A stretch of 53,017 bases of DNA from Erysipelotrichia bacterium. GTDB lineage: Bacteria; Bacillota_I; Bacilli_A; Erysipelotrichales; Erysipelotrichaceae. The stretch is from contig JAUNFB010000007.1 of assembly GCA_030525245.1 (NCBI GenBank), positions 1 through 53,017 on the forward strand, written 5' to 3'. The position numbers and the translations under genes are program-made. A model generated the notes under the pieces. That model worked only from the letters and a program-made list of their open reading frames with translations. It was not told the origin of the DNA and did no database searches. This document shows positions 9,627-18,937 of the stretch, in pieces. The stretch's first letter is position 1, and each line of letters begins with the position of its first letter.

Positions 9627-12140
9627 ATGAAAAACTTAAAGAAAATTAGTATTTGTTTATTGGTTCTTTCATTTGTGTTGACTTTAACCGGTTGTGGTAA
9701 TAAACATAACAAGTCATATGTTGATGACAATGCTAAGTACACTTATCGTACGGCTACTGATTCATTACCTACTTCTTGGAATAACCACACATATCAATCA
9801 AATGATGCTACAACTATTTTGGACTATACCGAAGATGCTTTGTATGTATTTGATTATAACGAAACCAAGGATGGATATCAAATCGTTCCTAGTATGGCTA
9901 ATGCTATGCCTAAGGATGTTACGAAAGAATATGTTGGAAAATACGGAATTACAGAAGATTCAGAACATCAAGTATATGAAATTGAATTAAAGACTTGGTT
10001 AAAATATGACAACGGTGATCCTATCACTGCCGAGGATTTTATTAAGTCTGCTCAATTATTGATGAACCCTAAAGCTGCTAACTACAGAGCAGATAACTTC
10101 TATAACGGTGACTTACGTGTTTACGGAGCAGAAGAATATGTTAAACAAGGCACATATTCATTAAGTGAATTCGTATCAGCTGCATTTGGCGATGATGAAT
10201 ATGTTGATCCTACAACATTTACTGCAACAGAAGACGGTCATTTACAAGTTAACGGTGCCGATGTTGTTATCGATTTAACAAGCGGCGGCAACTGGGGAAG
10301 CAATGGTTTATCTGATTATGCAGGTGCCGGTTATTTAGATAACAACCAAGCTGATTGGGCTTTATTGGAAGGCGCTGCAGATGAAAACGGACAAGTTAAA
10401 TTAACTGCTGAAACATTAAAAGCTGTACAAAATTGTATTGCTGCATTACAAGGATATGCCGATGTTGAAGCTTATGCTGCAACCAGAGGCGATTATGCAT
10501 ATCAAGAATTCGAAGAAATGGCTTTCTTAGGAAAAGTATGGCCTGAATATTCTTGGGATGAAGTTGGATATTTCGCAAAAGATGATCATACATTGGTTCT
10601 TGCTTTGACTAAGCCGTTGGATGGTTTCTATTTAAACTATTCTTTAGGAAGCAACATGAACTTAGTTCACGTTCCTACTTATGAAAGTTGCCAAAGTGAC
10701 AATGGCGGTGTTTACAGCAATTCATATGCTACATCTGTTGAAACATATGTCGGTTATGGTCCGTACAAGTTGACTACTTATATTGATTCTTCAGAAGTAT
10801 TAATGGAAAGAAATACTTACTGGCATGGATATTATGAAGAAGAACATAAGGGACAATACCAAGCAACTGCTCTTTCTGTTAAACAAGTATCAGAAGCTGC
10901 AACTCGTTTGGAAATGTTCTTAAAAGGTGAATTGGATTCATACGGATTACAAGCAAAAGATATGGATACATATCAAGGAAGTGATTTCACTTACTACACT
11001 GAAGGTGATTCTACTTGGTTTATCGCCTTCAACCCTGATGAAGAAGGCTTATTGAATGCAGAAAAGACTGCTACTCCGGTTACTGCCGGCAATACAGTAG
11101 TTAAGAGAATCTTATGCTTGAAGGATTTCCGTAAAGCATTATCATTCTCAGTTGATCGTGCTGCTTATGAATTGGCACTTGACCCTACAGGATCTCCTGC
11201 AAAAGCATTATATGGCAATATGATTATTTCTGACCCTGATAAAGGAACTGCTTACAGAACAACTGAACAAGCTAAGCAAGTTGTTGTTGATTTCTGGGGC
11301 TTAACTGATGAAATCGGCGAAGGAAAAGAATACGCTACTATTGATGAAGCTATCGAATCAATCACTGGTTACGATTTGGAAGGTGCTAAACAATTATTTA
11401 ATGCTGCTTACGATGAAGCTGTTGCTGCTAAATATATTCCAAGCGGTGACAACTGGGAAATCCAGATCATTATCGGTCAACCTGGTTCAGGTTCATCTGC
11501 TTACTACAACAACGGTTATCAATTGTTGAAGAAAGTTTGGACTGAAGCTGTTGAAGGTACTAAACTTGAAGGACACATTGTATTTACACAATCTCAACCT
11601 TTAGGTTCTACTAATTTCGCTGATTACTTAAAGAACAACACTATCGACTTATTGTTTGGTGTAGGTTGGACAGGCTCAGCTTTGAACCCATACAGTTTAA
11701 TTCAAGCTTATGTTGATCCTAATTATCAATATGACCCTGCTTGGGATACAAGCTCAGAATTATTGGAAGTTACTATTAACGGTGAAAAATTAAGTGCTCC
11801 TGTTTACGATTGGTATTTAGCATTATCAGGTGAAACTATCACTGCTAATGTTGTTGATGGAACAGGTACTAAAGATGTTACTGCCGGTACAACTGCAGAA
11901 AATGAATTGCGTCTTGATATCTTAGCTGCTATGGAAGGTGCCGTATTACAACAATATGATATGATTCCTGTTGGATTAAAAGCTACTGCTTCATTAAGAG
12001 GCATGAGAGTTAAGTACTATACTGAAGAATATGTATATGGTATGGGCCGCGGCGGCGTTCAATATTACACATTTGCGATGAACGATGACGAATGGTCTAA
12101 CTATGTTAAAGAACAAGGCGGTACTTTGGATTACAAATAA
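9627..12140 (+). CDS. oppA: oligopeptide-binding lipoprotein OppA
   Basis: Extracellular substrate-binding lipoprotein of the peptide importer. The signal peptide ends in a lipobox, LTLTGC, with C23 as the lipidated residue. The body belongs to solute-binding protein family 5: it has the segment with FSVDRAAYELAL (region of DFRKALSFSVDR) and the acidic, aromatic C-terminus of that family. At 837 residues it is much longer than the usual 540-600, with extra material around residues 165-290 where typical OppA proteins have none. Codon use (many TTA, GAA and CCT codons) suggests high expression. It is separated from oppB by a terminator and a new promoter, a common arrangement when the binding protein is made in excess. 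Confidence 0.92.
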   Translation: MKNLKKISICLLVLSFVLTLTGCGNKHNKSYVDDNAKYTYRTATDSLPTSWNNHTYQSNDATTILDYTEDALYVFDYNETKDGYQIVPSMANAMPKDVTKEYVGKYGITEDSEHQVYEIELKTWLKYDNGDPITAEDFIKSAQLLMNPKAANYRADNFYNGDLRVYGAEEYVKQGTYSLSEFVSAAFGDDEYVDPTTFTATEDGHLQVNGADVVIDLTSGGNWGSNGLSDYAGAGYLDNNQADWALLEGAADENGQVKLTAETLKAVQNCIAALQGYADVEAYAATRGDYAYQEFEEMAFLGKVWPEYSWDEVGYFAKDDHTLVLALTKPLDGFYLNYSLGSNMNLVHVPTYESCQSDNGGVYSNSYATSVETYVGYGPYKLTTYIDSSEVLMERNTYWHGYYEEEHKGQYQATALSVKQVSEAATRLEMFLKGELDSYGLQAKDMDTYQGSDFTYYTEGDSTWFIAFNPDEEGLLNAEKTATPVTAGNTVVKRILCLKDFRKALSFSVDRAAYELALDPTGSPAKALYGNMIISDPDKGTAYRTTEQAKQVVVDFWGLTDEIGEGKEYATIDEAIESITGYDLEGAKQLFNAAYDEAVAAKYIPSGDNWEIQIIIGQPGSGSSAYYNNGYQLLKKVWTEAVEGTKLEGHIVFTQSQPLGSTNFADYLKNNTIDLLFGVGWTGSALNPYSLIQAYVDPNYQYDPAWDTSSELLEVTINGEKLSAPVYDWYLALSGETITANVVDGTGTKDVTAGTTAENELRLDILAAMEGAVLQQYDMIPVGLKATASLRGMRVKYYTEEYVYGMGRGGVQYYTFAMNDDEWSNYVKEQGGTLDYK

Positions 12141-12166
12141 ACCGTTAAGTTTATAGTATTTCTGTT

Positions 12167-12198
12167 AAAAAGGTGTGGAAATGTTCCATACCTTTTTT
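12167..12198 (+). terminator. terminator or attenuator between oppA and oppB
   Basis: Stem AAAAAGGTGTGGAA / TTCCATACCTTTTTT with loop ATG and one G-T pair. It probably keeps oppA mRNA above the level of the downstream genes. Confidence 0.8.
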
Positions 12199-12309
12199 GA
12201 TTATCGGGAAATGAATTGCTTGATGAAATAATTTTCAAATATTTGCTGTAAGAAAGTGTAACAAAAATGACTGCTTTCAGTTTTTATGGTTTTATATTAC
12301 ATTTAATTT

Positions 12310-12318
12310 TGGTATAAT
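12310..12318 (+). promoter_or_regulatory. extended -10 promoter upstream of oppB
   Basis: TGGTATAAT is a perfect TGnTATAAT element, 67 bases before the oppB ATG. No good -35 is visible, as usual for extended -10 promoters. Confidence 0.55.
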
Positions 12319-12384
12319 AAATAAGCAACAAATCGTTTTGTTTATTTTTGTGTAAACTAAATTATTAGAAAGAGGTATTGAAAT

Positions 12385-13344
12385 ATGTATTTGTTTAAAT
12401 ATATATTGAAACGTATCGTCTTGATGCTATTTACTTTTTTAGTCATTATTACGATGTGCTTCATATTTATTAAACTTTTACCGAATATTCCGGCAGAACA
12501 GTTCGGTAAAGATATGGCATTGATTCTGCAAAGGAGAGAACTGTTAGGGTACAATCTTCCGATTATGCAACAATATGCTCGTTTCTGGAAATATGCTTTC
12601 CAAGGATATTTCGGAACAAGCGAAGTATTATATTTAGGGCAGGATGTTTGGAGTGTTTTTGTTCAAAAGCTACCTTTTACTGTGGCTGTTAATGTTTACT
12701 CAATTCTGTTCTCAATTCCTTTGGGATTGGTTTTAGGAATTGTTGCTGCTTTGAAAAAGAATACTTGGATTGATCACCTTATTTCAACAAGCGTAATGAT
12801 TGTAGTATCAGTTCCGTCATTTATATATGCTTTCTTAGTACAATATATTTTATATTTTAAATTGGGTTGGTCATCGGCAACGATGAATGCTACGCAAGGA
12901 GCATTCAGTTGGGTTGGTTTCACTTCGATGATTCCGGCTGTTCTTTCTATGTCTTTCGGAACGATTGCCGGTTTTGCTCGTTACACTCGTGCCGAGTTGA
13001 CCGAAGTATTAACCAGTGAATTTATGCTGCTTGCCCGTACCAAGGGTTTAACTAAGGGACAGGCAACGGTTAGACATGCTATGCGTAATGCTATGGTTCC
13101 GATCTTCCCGATGATTTTGGGCGAATTTATTTCTATCATGTCCGGATCATTAATTATAGAACAAATGTTCTCTATACCGGGCGTCGGTAAATTATATGTA
13201 AGTTCGATTCAGGCTACACCTCCTGATTATAACTTCTTTATGTTGCTGTCGGGTTTCTATACTTTGATCGGCTTGGTTGCCGGTATTGTTATTGATATCA
13301 GTTACAGTATCATTGACCCAAGAATTAGAATGGGGGCTAAATAA
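12385..13344 (+). CDS. oppB: oligopeptide ABC transporter permease OppB
   Basis: First membrane subunit of the peptide importer, 319 residues with about six helices, the normal length. The N-terminal segment RIVLMLFTFLVIITMCFIFI is the first helix. The ATPase-docking EAA-like loop is present as EFMLLARTKGLTKGQATVRH, followed by the MRNAMVPIFPMILGEF helix, and the last part (FSIPGVGKLYVSSI) is typical of OppB/DppB. AGAGGTATT precedes the ATG. It abuts oppC with one base between stop and start. Identification as an OppB-type permease is firm; peptide preference cannot be told. Confidence 0.95.
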   Translation: MYLFKYILKRIVLMLFTFLVIITMCFIFIKLLPNIPAEQFGKDMALILQRRELLGYNLPIMQQYARFWKYAFQGYFGTSEVLYLGQDVWSVFVQKLPFTVAVNVYSILFSIPLGLVLGIVAALKKNTWIDHLISTSVMIVVSVPSFIYAFLVQYILYFKLGWSSATMNATQGAFSWVGFTSMIPAVLSMSFGTIAGFARYTRAELTEVLTSEFMLLARTKGLTKGQATVRHAMRNAMVPIFPMILGEFISIMSGSLIIEQMFSIPGVGKLYVSSIQATPPDYNFFMLLSGFYTLIGLVAGIVIDISYSIIDPRIRMGAK

Positions 13345-13345
13345 A

Positions 13346-14893
13346 ATGGAAGAAAAAGATTTAATGAATATCAGTAAAGATAAATTTGAATTAGCCAATC
13401 GCACCGATATGCATGATCAAAAATTTGATACAAAAGCTGTCGGTTATTTCGGAGATGCATGGAACAGATTTAAAAAGAACAAGAGTTCTGTCGTTGCTGC
13501 TTATATTATTTTGATATTGGTATTATATTCAATCATCGGTCCTTATTTCTGCAATAAGAATTATCAAAACAGTTACGCGAAAGACAATATTATTATGCGT
13601 TATCAATATCTGTTGCCTAAATTAAGTTTCATGGAAGGAACGGGAATTTGGGATGGTACACAGGTATTGGATATATCTCAAAACCGTTATTATCGTTTGC
13701 TTGCAGCTCAACAGGAGACGGGTAATCAGGTAATTGTTAAAGTAATCAAAGAGTATATTAAGGATGATATTTTCCGTGGACAACAGAAGATGTATAAAGT
13801 CAGAATAGACTCTTATGCTAATTTGAGTTCGTTTAATGTTACTTTAACCGCTCCGCAATATGAACAGATTCAAAAATGGCAAGATGAAAACGGACTGCAA
13901 GTTATTTTACCGCGTACCGATGTCGCTGTTGCCGGTGGTGATAATAACATTTGGTACTTATGCGATCAAAAAGGTAATCCTGAATTGGATGCGGAAGGAA
14001 ATTTCATTCCGGCTTACTTTACTGTCGGTGAAGATGATTATCATTCTTTGCGTTTAGCTTCTGATCCATATAACAGCGGTGATCGTCAAACATATTGGCG
14101 TTATGCTCAAAAAACCGGATCGGCATCTACCGGTTATAATTACTCTTGCAGAGTTAATGCATATAATTACTTTATTTATCGTTATGGATTTGAACCGTCA
14201 TTTATTTTCGGAACAGATACTAACGGTTATGATATCTTCTCAAGATTAGCTACCGGTGCGCGTTTTTCATTCATTTTAGCTATTTTGGTTTCTGCTGTGA
14301 ACTTAACAATCGGAGCTATTTATGGAGCAATCGAAGGATATTACGGAGGTGCAACCGATATTATTATGGAACGTATTTCGGATATTTTATCCGGTATTCC
14401 GTTTATGGTTGTTACTGTATTGTTCCAATTGCATTTATCGGGTAAAGTCGGAACAATTCCTTCATTAATTTATGCCTTTGTATTGACCGGTTGGATCGGC
14501 ATGGCGTCCCGAGTCAGAATGCAGTTCTATCGGTTTAAAAATCAGGAGTATGTTTTGGCTGCGAGAACTTTAGGAGCAAGTGATTGGAGCATCATGTTCA
14601 AACATATCTTCCCTAATAGTTTAGGAACAATCATCACCGGTTCGGTATTGGTTATCCCGGGAGTTATTTTTGAGGAAACATCTTTAACATATTTAGGAAT
14701 TATAAACTTAGATTCTCCGACCATGTCATCTGTCGGATCTATGCTGTCAAACGGTCAATCCGTTATGTCCAGTTATCCGCATGTAATGTTATTCCCGGCA
14801 TTGTTCATCGCTTTGTTGGAAATTTCATTCAACCTATTCGGTAACGGTTTACGTGATGCCTTCAACCCATCATTAAGGGGAAGTGAGGAGTAG
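13346..14893 (+). CDS. oppC: oligopeptide ABC transporter permease OppC with a large extracytoplasmic insertion
   Basis: Second membrane subunit. The ATG at 13346 is chosen because the frame before it overlaps oppB and GGGGG lies nine bases upstream. The protein is 515 residues, while most OppC are about 300. After a cytoplasmic N-terminus and the first helix (about 43-65, AAYIILILVLYSIIGPYF) there is an extra hydrophilic region of about 230 residues before the transporter core begins at ARFSFILAILVSAVNL (about 302). The core has the EAA loop (QEYVLAARTLGASDWSIMFK) and the family ending TYLGIINLDSPTMSSVGSML. The extra domain should lie outside the membrane, facing the oversized OppA. Confidence 0.93.
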   Translation: MEEKDLMNISKDKFELANRTDMHDQKFDTKAVGYFGDAWNRFKKNKSSVVAAYIILILVLYSIIGPYFCNKNYQNSYAKDNIIMRYQYLLPKLSFMEGTGIWDGTQVLDISQNRYYRLLAAQQETGNQVIVKVIKEYIKDDIFRGQQKMYKVRIDSYANLSSFNVTLTAPQYEQIQKWQDENGLQVILPRTDVAVAGGDNNIWYLCDQKGNPELDAEGNFIPAYFTVGEDDYHSLRLASDPYNSGDRQTYWRYAQKTGSASTGYNYSCRVNAYNYFIYRYGFEPSFIFGTDTNGYDIFSRLATGARFSFILAILVSAVNLTIGAIYGAIEGYYGGATDIIMERISDILSGIPFMVVTVLFQLHLSGKVGTIPSLIYAFVLTGWIGMASRVRMQFYRFKNQEYVLAARTLGASDWSIMFKHIFPNSLGTIITGSVLVIPGVIFEETSLTYLGIINLDSPTMSSVGSMLSNGQSVMSSYPHVMLFPALFIALLEISFNLFGNGLRDAFNPSLRGSEE

Positions 14894-14895
14894 TT

Positions 14896-17061
14896 ATGGA
14901 AAAAAAGTTAGAAGTAAAAAATTTAAAGATTTCTTTCCGTACTCAGGCAGGAATATTGCAGGCTGTAAGAGATGTCAGCTTTGACTTGTATAAAGGTGAA
15001 ACTTTGGCTATCGTTGGGGAATCCGGTTCTGGTAAATCGGTAACCAATAGAGCAATCATGGGTATTTTAGCCGCTAACGGTATGATTGAAGGCGGACAAA
15101 TATTTTATGACGGGCAGGATTTGGTACGTATAAGCGAAGAGGATTTCCATAAATTGCGTGGTGACAAGATTGCGATGATCTTCCAAGATCCGATGTCTTC
15201 CCTGAATCCGATTATGAAAATCGGTAAACAGTTGACAGAAGCAATGCTGCTGAAAAATGCTGCCAGCCGTCGTAATGCGAGACATTTGTTTAACAGCAAA
15301 CTTGCATTATTGAATAAGAATATGGATGCTGTCAGCGGAAATGAGGCGACTTCGGTTGCTGCAAATAAAGAAAATTGTAAAACATTTGATGATTTCTGTA
15401 TCAAGGCAACAAAGTTAAATGCGACTTATGATACTATTCATAATGAAGCGGAAGAATTAAAAGTAGATGTTGATGATTTCCTGTTCTTGGTTGAGAAAAA
15501 GCAAAATGTCAACGCTAAGAAGGAAATTAAAAATTTTATTAAAAGAATTGATAAAACAATTAGCACATGGGTAGTTGTAAATGATGAAAAAATTCAAAAT
15601 GTTAAAGCAAATTTGGAAAACGGAATTAATTCATTAGAAAAGAATACTGTAACAGAGAGTTTAATTGCCGAGTTAAAGCAATTATCGGCAATACTTAATG
15701 AAGCATTAAATAAGATAGTTCCTGATTTCTTCTCATTGGGATATTATACAATGCGTAATCCGGAAGTGAAGATTGAAGAAATTCCTGTTGAACAGTTAAA
15801 TAAGCAAGCTCACGACTTCTTGGAAAAAGAATTCATGAATGAATTTATTTCACAAGGATCAAAAGCAATAACATTCAGCCACGATCAATCTATGGCTAAG
15901 AAACAAGCCTTGATTGATGAACTTCATTCAGCAATTCACTATTTCCACGATGGCGAAATTGAAGAAAAACAAGCTACCGAATTGGGCCGCAGTTTATCCG
16001 GAAAAGTAAACGATGCTATTGATCGCTTGGAAGTAGTTAAGAACAGTACCGAATATACCTTTGCGACCAGTCTTCAAACAGCTATCAGCGGTTATTTTGC
16101 CGGAATAAAGCATAATGTTGTTGAGGAAAAGCGTTTTGAAAAACAAACCGCTAAACATGATAAATTGGTTGCCAAAGGAAAAAAAGTCGATTGGAAAGTT
16201 GCTCCGAAAGTTATCTTTGATAAGGAATTAGGTATTGAGAACATTGTTTCTATTTTGGAAAACTTATTGCATAGTTACAATAATGATGTTGAAAATGAAG
16301 CTAACTTCAGCAGTAATGAGAAAATGGAAGCTTTGGTGGTATATTTTAAGGAACAGGCACAAGCCTTGGTACATAAAATTACTAAGAAAACGGCTAAAGC
16401 CAGAGCATTAAAACTATTGGAAGAAGTAGGAATTCCGGAACCGACAATTCGTTATAATCAATATCCGTTTGAATTTTCCGGCGGTATGAGACAGCGTATT
16501 GTAATTGCGATTGCCTTGGCAGCAGATCCGGATATCCTTATCTGTGATGAGCCTACAACGGCTTTGGATGTTACTATTCAAGCTCAAATTTTGGAATTGA
16601 TTAATAAATTAAAAAAGGAAAGACATTTATCGGTAATTTTCATTACTCACAACTTAGGTGTTGTGGCTAATATGGCTGACAGAATTGCGGTAATGTATGC
16701 CGGTAAGATCGTTGAGGAAGGAACAGCAGATGAAATATTCTATGATCCGCGACACCCTTATACTTGGGCATTATTGTCGTCTATGCCGGATTTAGATACT
16801 AAAGATAAGCTGGAAGCCATTCCGGGCACTCCTCCTAACTTAATTTACCCACCGGTAGGAGATGCCTTTGCGGCAAGAAATAAATATGCCTTAAAGATTG
16901 ATTTTGAAATGCAACCGCCGATGTTTGAAGTAAGCCCGACTCACAGGGCAGCTACTTGGTTATTACATCCGAATGCTCCGAAAATTGAGCCACCAAAGAT
17001 TGTTACCGATCGTATTGAAAGAATGAAAAAGAGAGGAGCACAATTAAATGGACAACAATAA
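14896..17061 (+). CDS. oppD: oligopeptide transporter ATPase OppD with a roughly 365-residue insertion
   Basis: First ATPase of the importer. Walker A GESGSGKS (41-48), Q-loop Q97 in MIFQDPMSSLNPIM, signature FSGGMRQR (from 527) and Walker B ILICDEPTTALD are intact, and the C-terminal peptide-importer motif (HPYTWALLSSMP, then EAIPGTPPNL) is present. The distance from Q-loop to signature is about 430 residues instead of 60-70, so a lysine- and glutamate-rich, mostly helical block has been inserted at about 120-490 in the helical subdomain, giving 721 residues. All core motifs survive, so the protein should be active. Enlarged OppD/OppF proteins are also known in mycoplasmas. It overlaps oppF by 14 bases. 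Confidence 0.94.
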   Translation: MEKKLEVKNLKISFRTQAGILQAVRDVSFDLYKGETLAIVGESGSGKSVTNRAIMGILAANGMIEGGQIFYDGQDLVRISEEDFHKLRGDKIAMIFQDPMSSLNPIMKIGKQLTEAMLLKNAASRRNARHLFNSKLALLNKNMDAVSGNEATSVAANKENCKTFDDFCIKATKLNATYDTIHNEAEELKVDVDDFLFLVEKKQNVNAKKEIKNFIKRIDKTISTWVVVNDEKIQNVKANLENGINSLEKNTVTESLIAELKQLSAILNEALNKIVPDFFSLGYYTMRNPEVKIEEIPVEQLNKQAHDFLEKEFMNEFISQGSKAITFSHDQSMAKKQALIDELHSAIHYFHDGEIEEKQATELGRSLSGKVNDAIDRLEVVKNSTEYTFATSLQTAISGYFAGIKHNVVEEKRFEKQTAKHDKLVAKGKKVDWKVAPKVIFDKELGIENIVSILENLLHSYNNDVENEANFSSNEKMEALVVYFKEQAQALVHKITKKTAKARALKLLEEVGIPEPTIRYNQYPFEFSGGMRQRIVIAIALAADPDILICDEPTTALDVTIQAQILELINKLKKERHLSVIFITHNLGVVANMADRIAVMYAGKIVEEGTADEIFYDPRHPYTWALLSSMPDLDTKDKLEAIPGTPPNLIYPPVGDAFAARNKYALKIDFEMQPPMFEVSPTHRAATWLLHPNAPKIEPPKIVTDRIERMKKRGAQLNGQQ

Positions 17062-18265
17062 AGAAGTGTTATTATCCGTCCAACATCTTGAACAATTCTT
17101 CAAGATGGGCAAGCAAGACTTAAAAGCAGTAAATGATGTTAGTTTTGACATTTATAAAGGTGAAGTCTTCGGTTTAGTTGGTGAGTCCGGTTGCGGTAAA
17201 ACAACAACGGGTCGTTCGATCATTCGTTTATATGATATTACAGGTGGTTCTGTTTATTTTAAGGGTCAAAGAATAGCTGCCGGTACCAGAAGCTATCGTC
17301 AGGCTATTATTGATGAAAAGAAGGCTTTGAAGGAAGATTTGGCAAAATTAACCGATGAGCAGGAAAAAACAAAGCGTAAGCAGCAGAGTCAGCAGTTAAT
17401 AGAGAAAATGAAGCAGGAAATTGCTTCAGCTAAAAATGATCATAAAAACTGCAACAAAATATATGCCGAAAAGCAAGCAAAAGAAATTGAGACTAAGTAT
17501 CAAAAATTGATCGCTGAAGATCCGACAAAGAAGGATGAACTTTTAAAACAAAAGAAAGAAGAACTTGCTTCTGCAAAAAAGGATCGCTTGACCAATAAAA
17601 TTCAAATGATTTTCCAAGATCCTATCGCTTCATTAGATCCGCGTATGACCGTTAAGGAAACAATTGCGGAAGGATTGACGATCAGAGGAATCAAGGATAA
17701 GAACTATATCGATCAAGAAGTCTATAAAGTTTTAGATAAAGTCGGCTTGGTTTCTGAGCATGCTTCACGTTATCCGCATGAATTTTCCGGCGGACAAAGA
17801 CAAAGAATCGGTATTGCCAGAGCAATTGTGTTGAATCCGGATTTGATTATTGCTGATGAACCGATCAGTGCTTTGGATGTATCTATTCAAGCTCAAATTA
17901 TCAATTTATTAAATGATTTGCGTAAAGAATTAGGATTGACCATTCTGTTCATTGCTCATGATTTATCGGTTGTTAAATATTTCTCGGATCGTATCGGAGT
18001 TATGTATTACGGCAACTTAGTTGAATTGGCAAGTTCGGATGAATTGTTTGCTCATCCTATGCATCCGTATACCAGAGCTTTGTTAAGTGCTATTCCTCTA
18101 CCTGATCCGCATATGGAAAAGATGAGAAAGAGAATCGTCTATAATCCGTTAGCTGATCACGATTACAGTCAACAACAACCGACATTCAGAGAAGTTTGTC
18201 CAAATCACTTTGTTAAGTGCAACGACGAAGAAGAAGAACGCTATAAAAAGGAATTTAATCTGTGA
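17048..18265 (+). CDS. oppF: oligopeptide transporter ATPase OppF with a coiled-coil insertion
   Basis: Second ATPase of the importer, 405 residues. Walker A GESGCGKT (45-52), Q190 in MIFQDPIASLDPRM, signature FSGGQRQR (246-253) and Walker B LIIADEPISALD are complete, as is the C-terminal HPYTRALLSAIPLPDP of OppF. Between Walker A and the Q-loop (about 80-182) there is a highly charged, predicted coiled-coil block of about 100 residues that ordinary OppF lacks. The C-terminus has VCPNHFVKCN, matching the Cys-rich iron-sulfur-like tail reported in some Opp/Dpp ATPases only in part. The start ATG lies inside the end of oppD; AGAGAGGAG is a good ribosome site. Confidence 0.94.
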   Translation: MDNNKEVLLSVQHLEQFFKMGKQDLKAVNDVSFDIYKGEVFGLVGESGCGKTTTGRSIIRLYDITGGSVYFKGQRIAAGTRSYRQAIIDEKKALKEDLAKLTDEQEKTKRKQQSQQLIEKMKQEIASAKNDHKNCNKIYAEKQAKEIETKYQKLIAEDPTKKDELLKQKKEELASAKKDRLTNKIQMIFQDPIASLDPRMTVKETIAEGLTIRGIKDKNYIDQEVYKVLDKVGLVSEHASRYPHEFSGGQRQRIGIARAIVLNPDLIIADEPISALDVSIQAQIINLLNDLRKELGLTILFIAHDLSVVKYFSDRIGVMYYGNLVELASSDELFAHPMHPYTRALLSAIPLPDPHMEKMRKRIVYNPLADHDYSQQQPTFREVCPNHFVKCNDEEEERYKKEFNL

Positions 18266-18666
18266 GAAAGGAAACTAAAATTTCTATATTGAAGTATGGG
18301 ATCAGTTCTTTACTGTCCTTGATCGCAGTATGGATTTATGTAACAAATCGCGATATGAAATCATTAGCGGATACATACCGCTTATTATCCGATGGTTTCT
18401 TCATTCCGGGAGTAATGCTTCTCTGTATGGGAATATTGTGTGTGTTGAGCAATATGGGAAGTTTTGACGGTATCAGTTGGGGATTGAAGTTTGCTTTGAA
18501 AACACTGATTCCTTTCGGAAGGCTGAAAAAGCAAGAAAAATACGGCGATTATGTGGCGAAAAGAAGAGAAAATCCGATAAAAGGATATCAATTCATGCTG
18601 CATGTCGGAGCAGTTAATGTACTGATTGCTTTGGTATTTATGATTTTATTCAATAGAGTTTATTAA
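18262..18666 (+). CDS. small membrane protein, DUF3899-like
   Basis: Function unknown. It begins with GTG overlapping the oppF TGA, with AAAAAGGA just upstream, so translation is probably coupled to oppF. The 134 residues have three hydrophobic segments (about 8-26, 46-63 and 110-130) and a cytoplasmic basic loop with KYGDYVAKRRENPIKG, the pattern of the DUF3899 family found in Firmicutes. It is the last gene of the opp transcript, before a terminator. The location suggests a link to the peptide importer, but nothing in the sequence shows it. Confidence 0.75.
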   Translation: MRKETKISILKYGISSLLSLIAVWIYVTNRDMKSLADTYRLLSDGFFIPGVMLLCMGILCVLSNMGSFDGISWGLKFALKTLIPFGRLKKQEKYGDYVAKRRENPIKGYQFMLHVGAVNVLIALVFMILFNRVY

Positions 18667-18691
18667 GAAGTGTGTAATTGCACTTCTTTTT
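18665..18691 (+). terminator. intrinsic terminator after the opp operon
   Basis: Stem AAGAAGTG/CACTTCTT, eight-base loop, followed by a T-run ending in TTTTTG. Confidence 0.8.
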
Positions 18692-18756
18692 GAGTGAACA
18701 AAGTTAAAACGAATGAAGATAGAGCTCATTATTTATTCAAAATTCATAAATAAAAT

Positions 18757-18785
18757 TTGCTTTTTTTATTGAGTTATTATATTAT
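18757..18785 (+). promoter_or_regulatory. candidate promoter in the 18692-18937 intergenic region
   Basis: TTGCTT (18757-18762), a 17-base spacer and TATTAT (18780-18785). The 246-base region is very AT-rich and has no other gene. The predicted leader to the ATG at 18938 is about 145 bases and contains only the tiny frame MVSNL. Confidence 0.4.
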
Positions 18786-18937
18786 TAACTTAGAAGATAT
18801 TAATTTATATTAAGTCATGGTACTTAATAATACATTATAAAAAACAGAAAGGTAAATGGTGAGCAACTTATGAGAGTGTAATTTAAGATAATAGTATTCA
18901 AGAATTTTTATTTTAAAATGATGGAAGGAGAAGAAAA

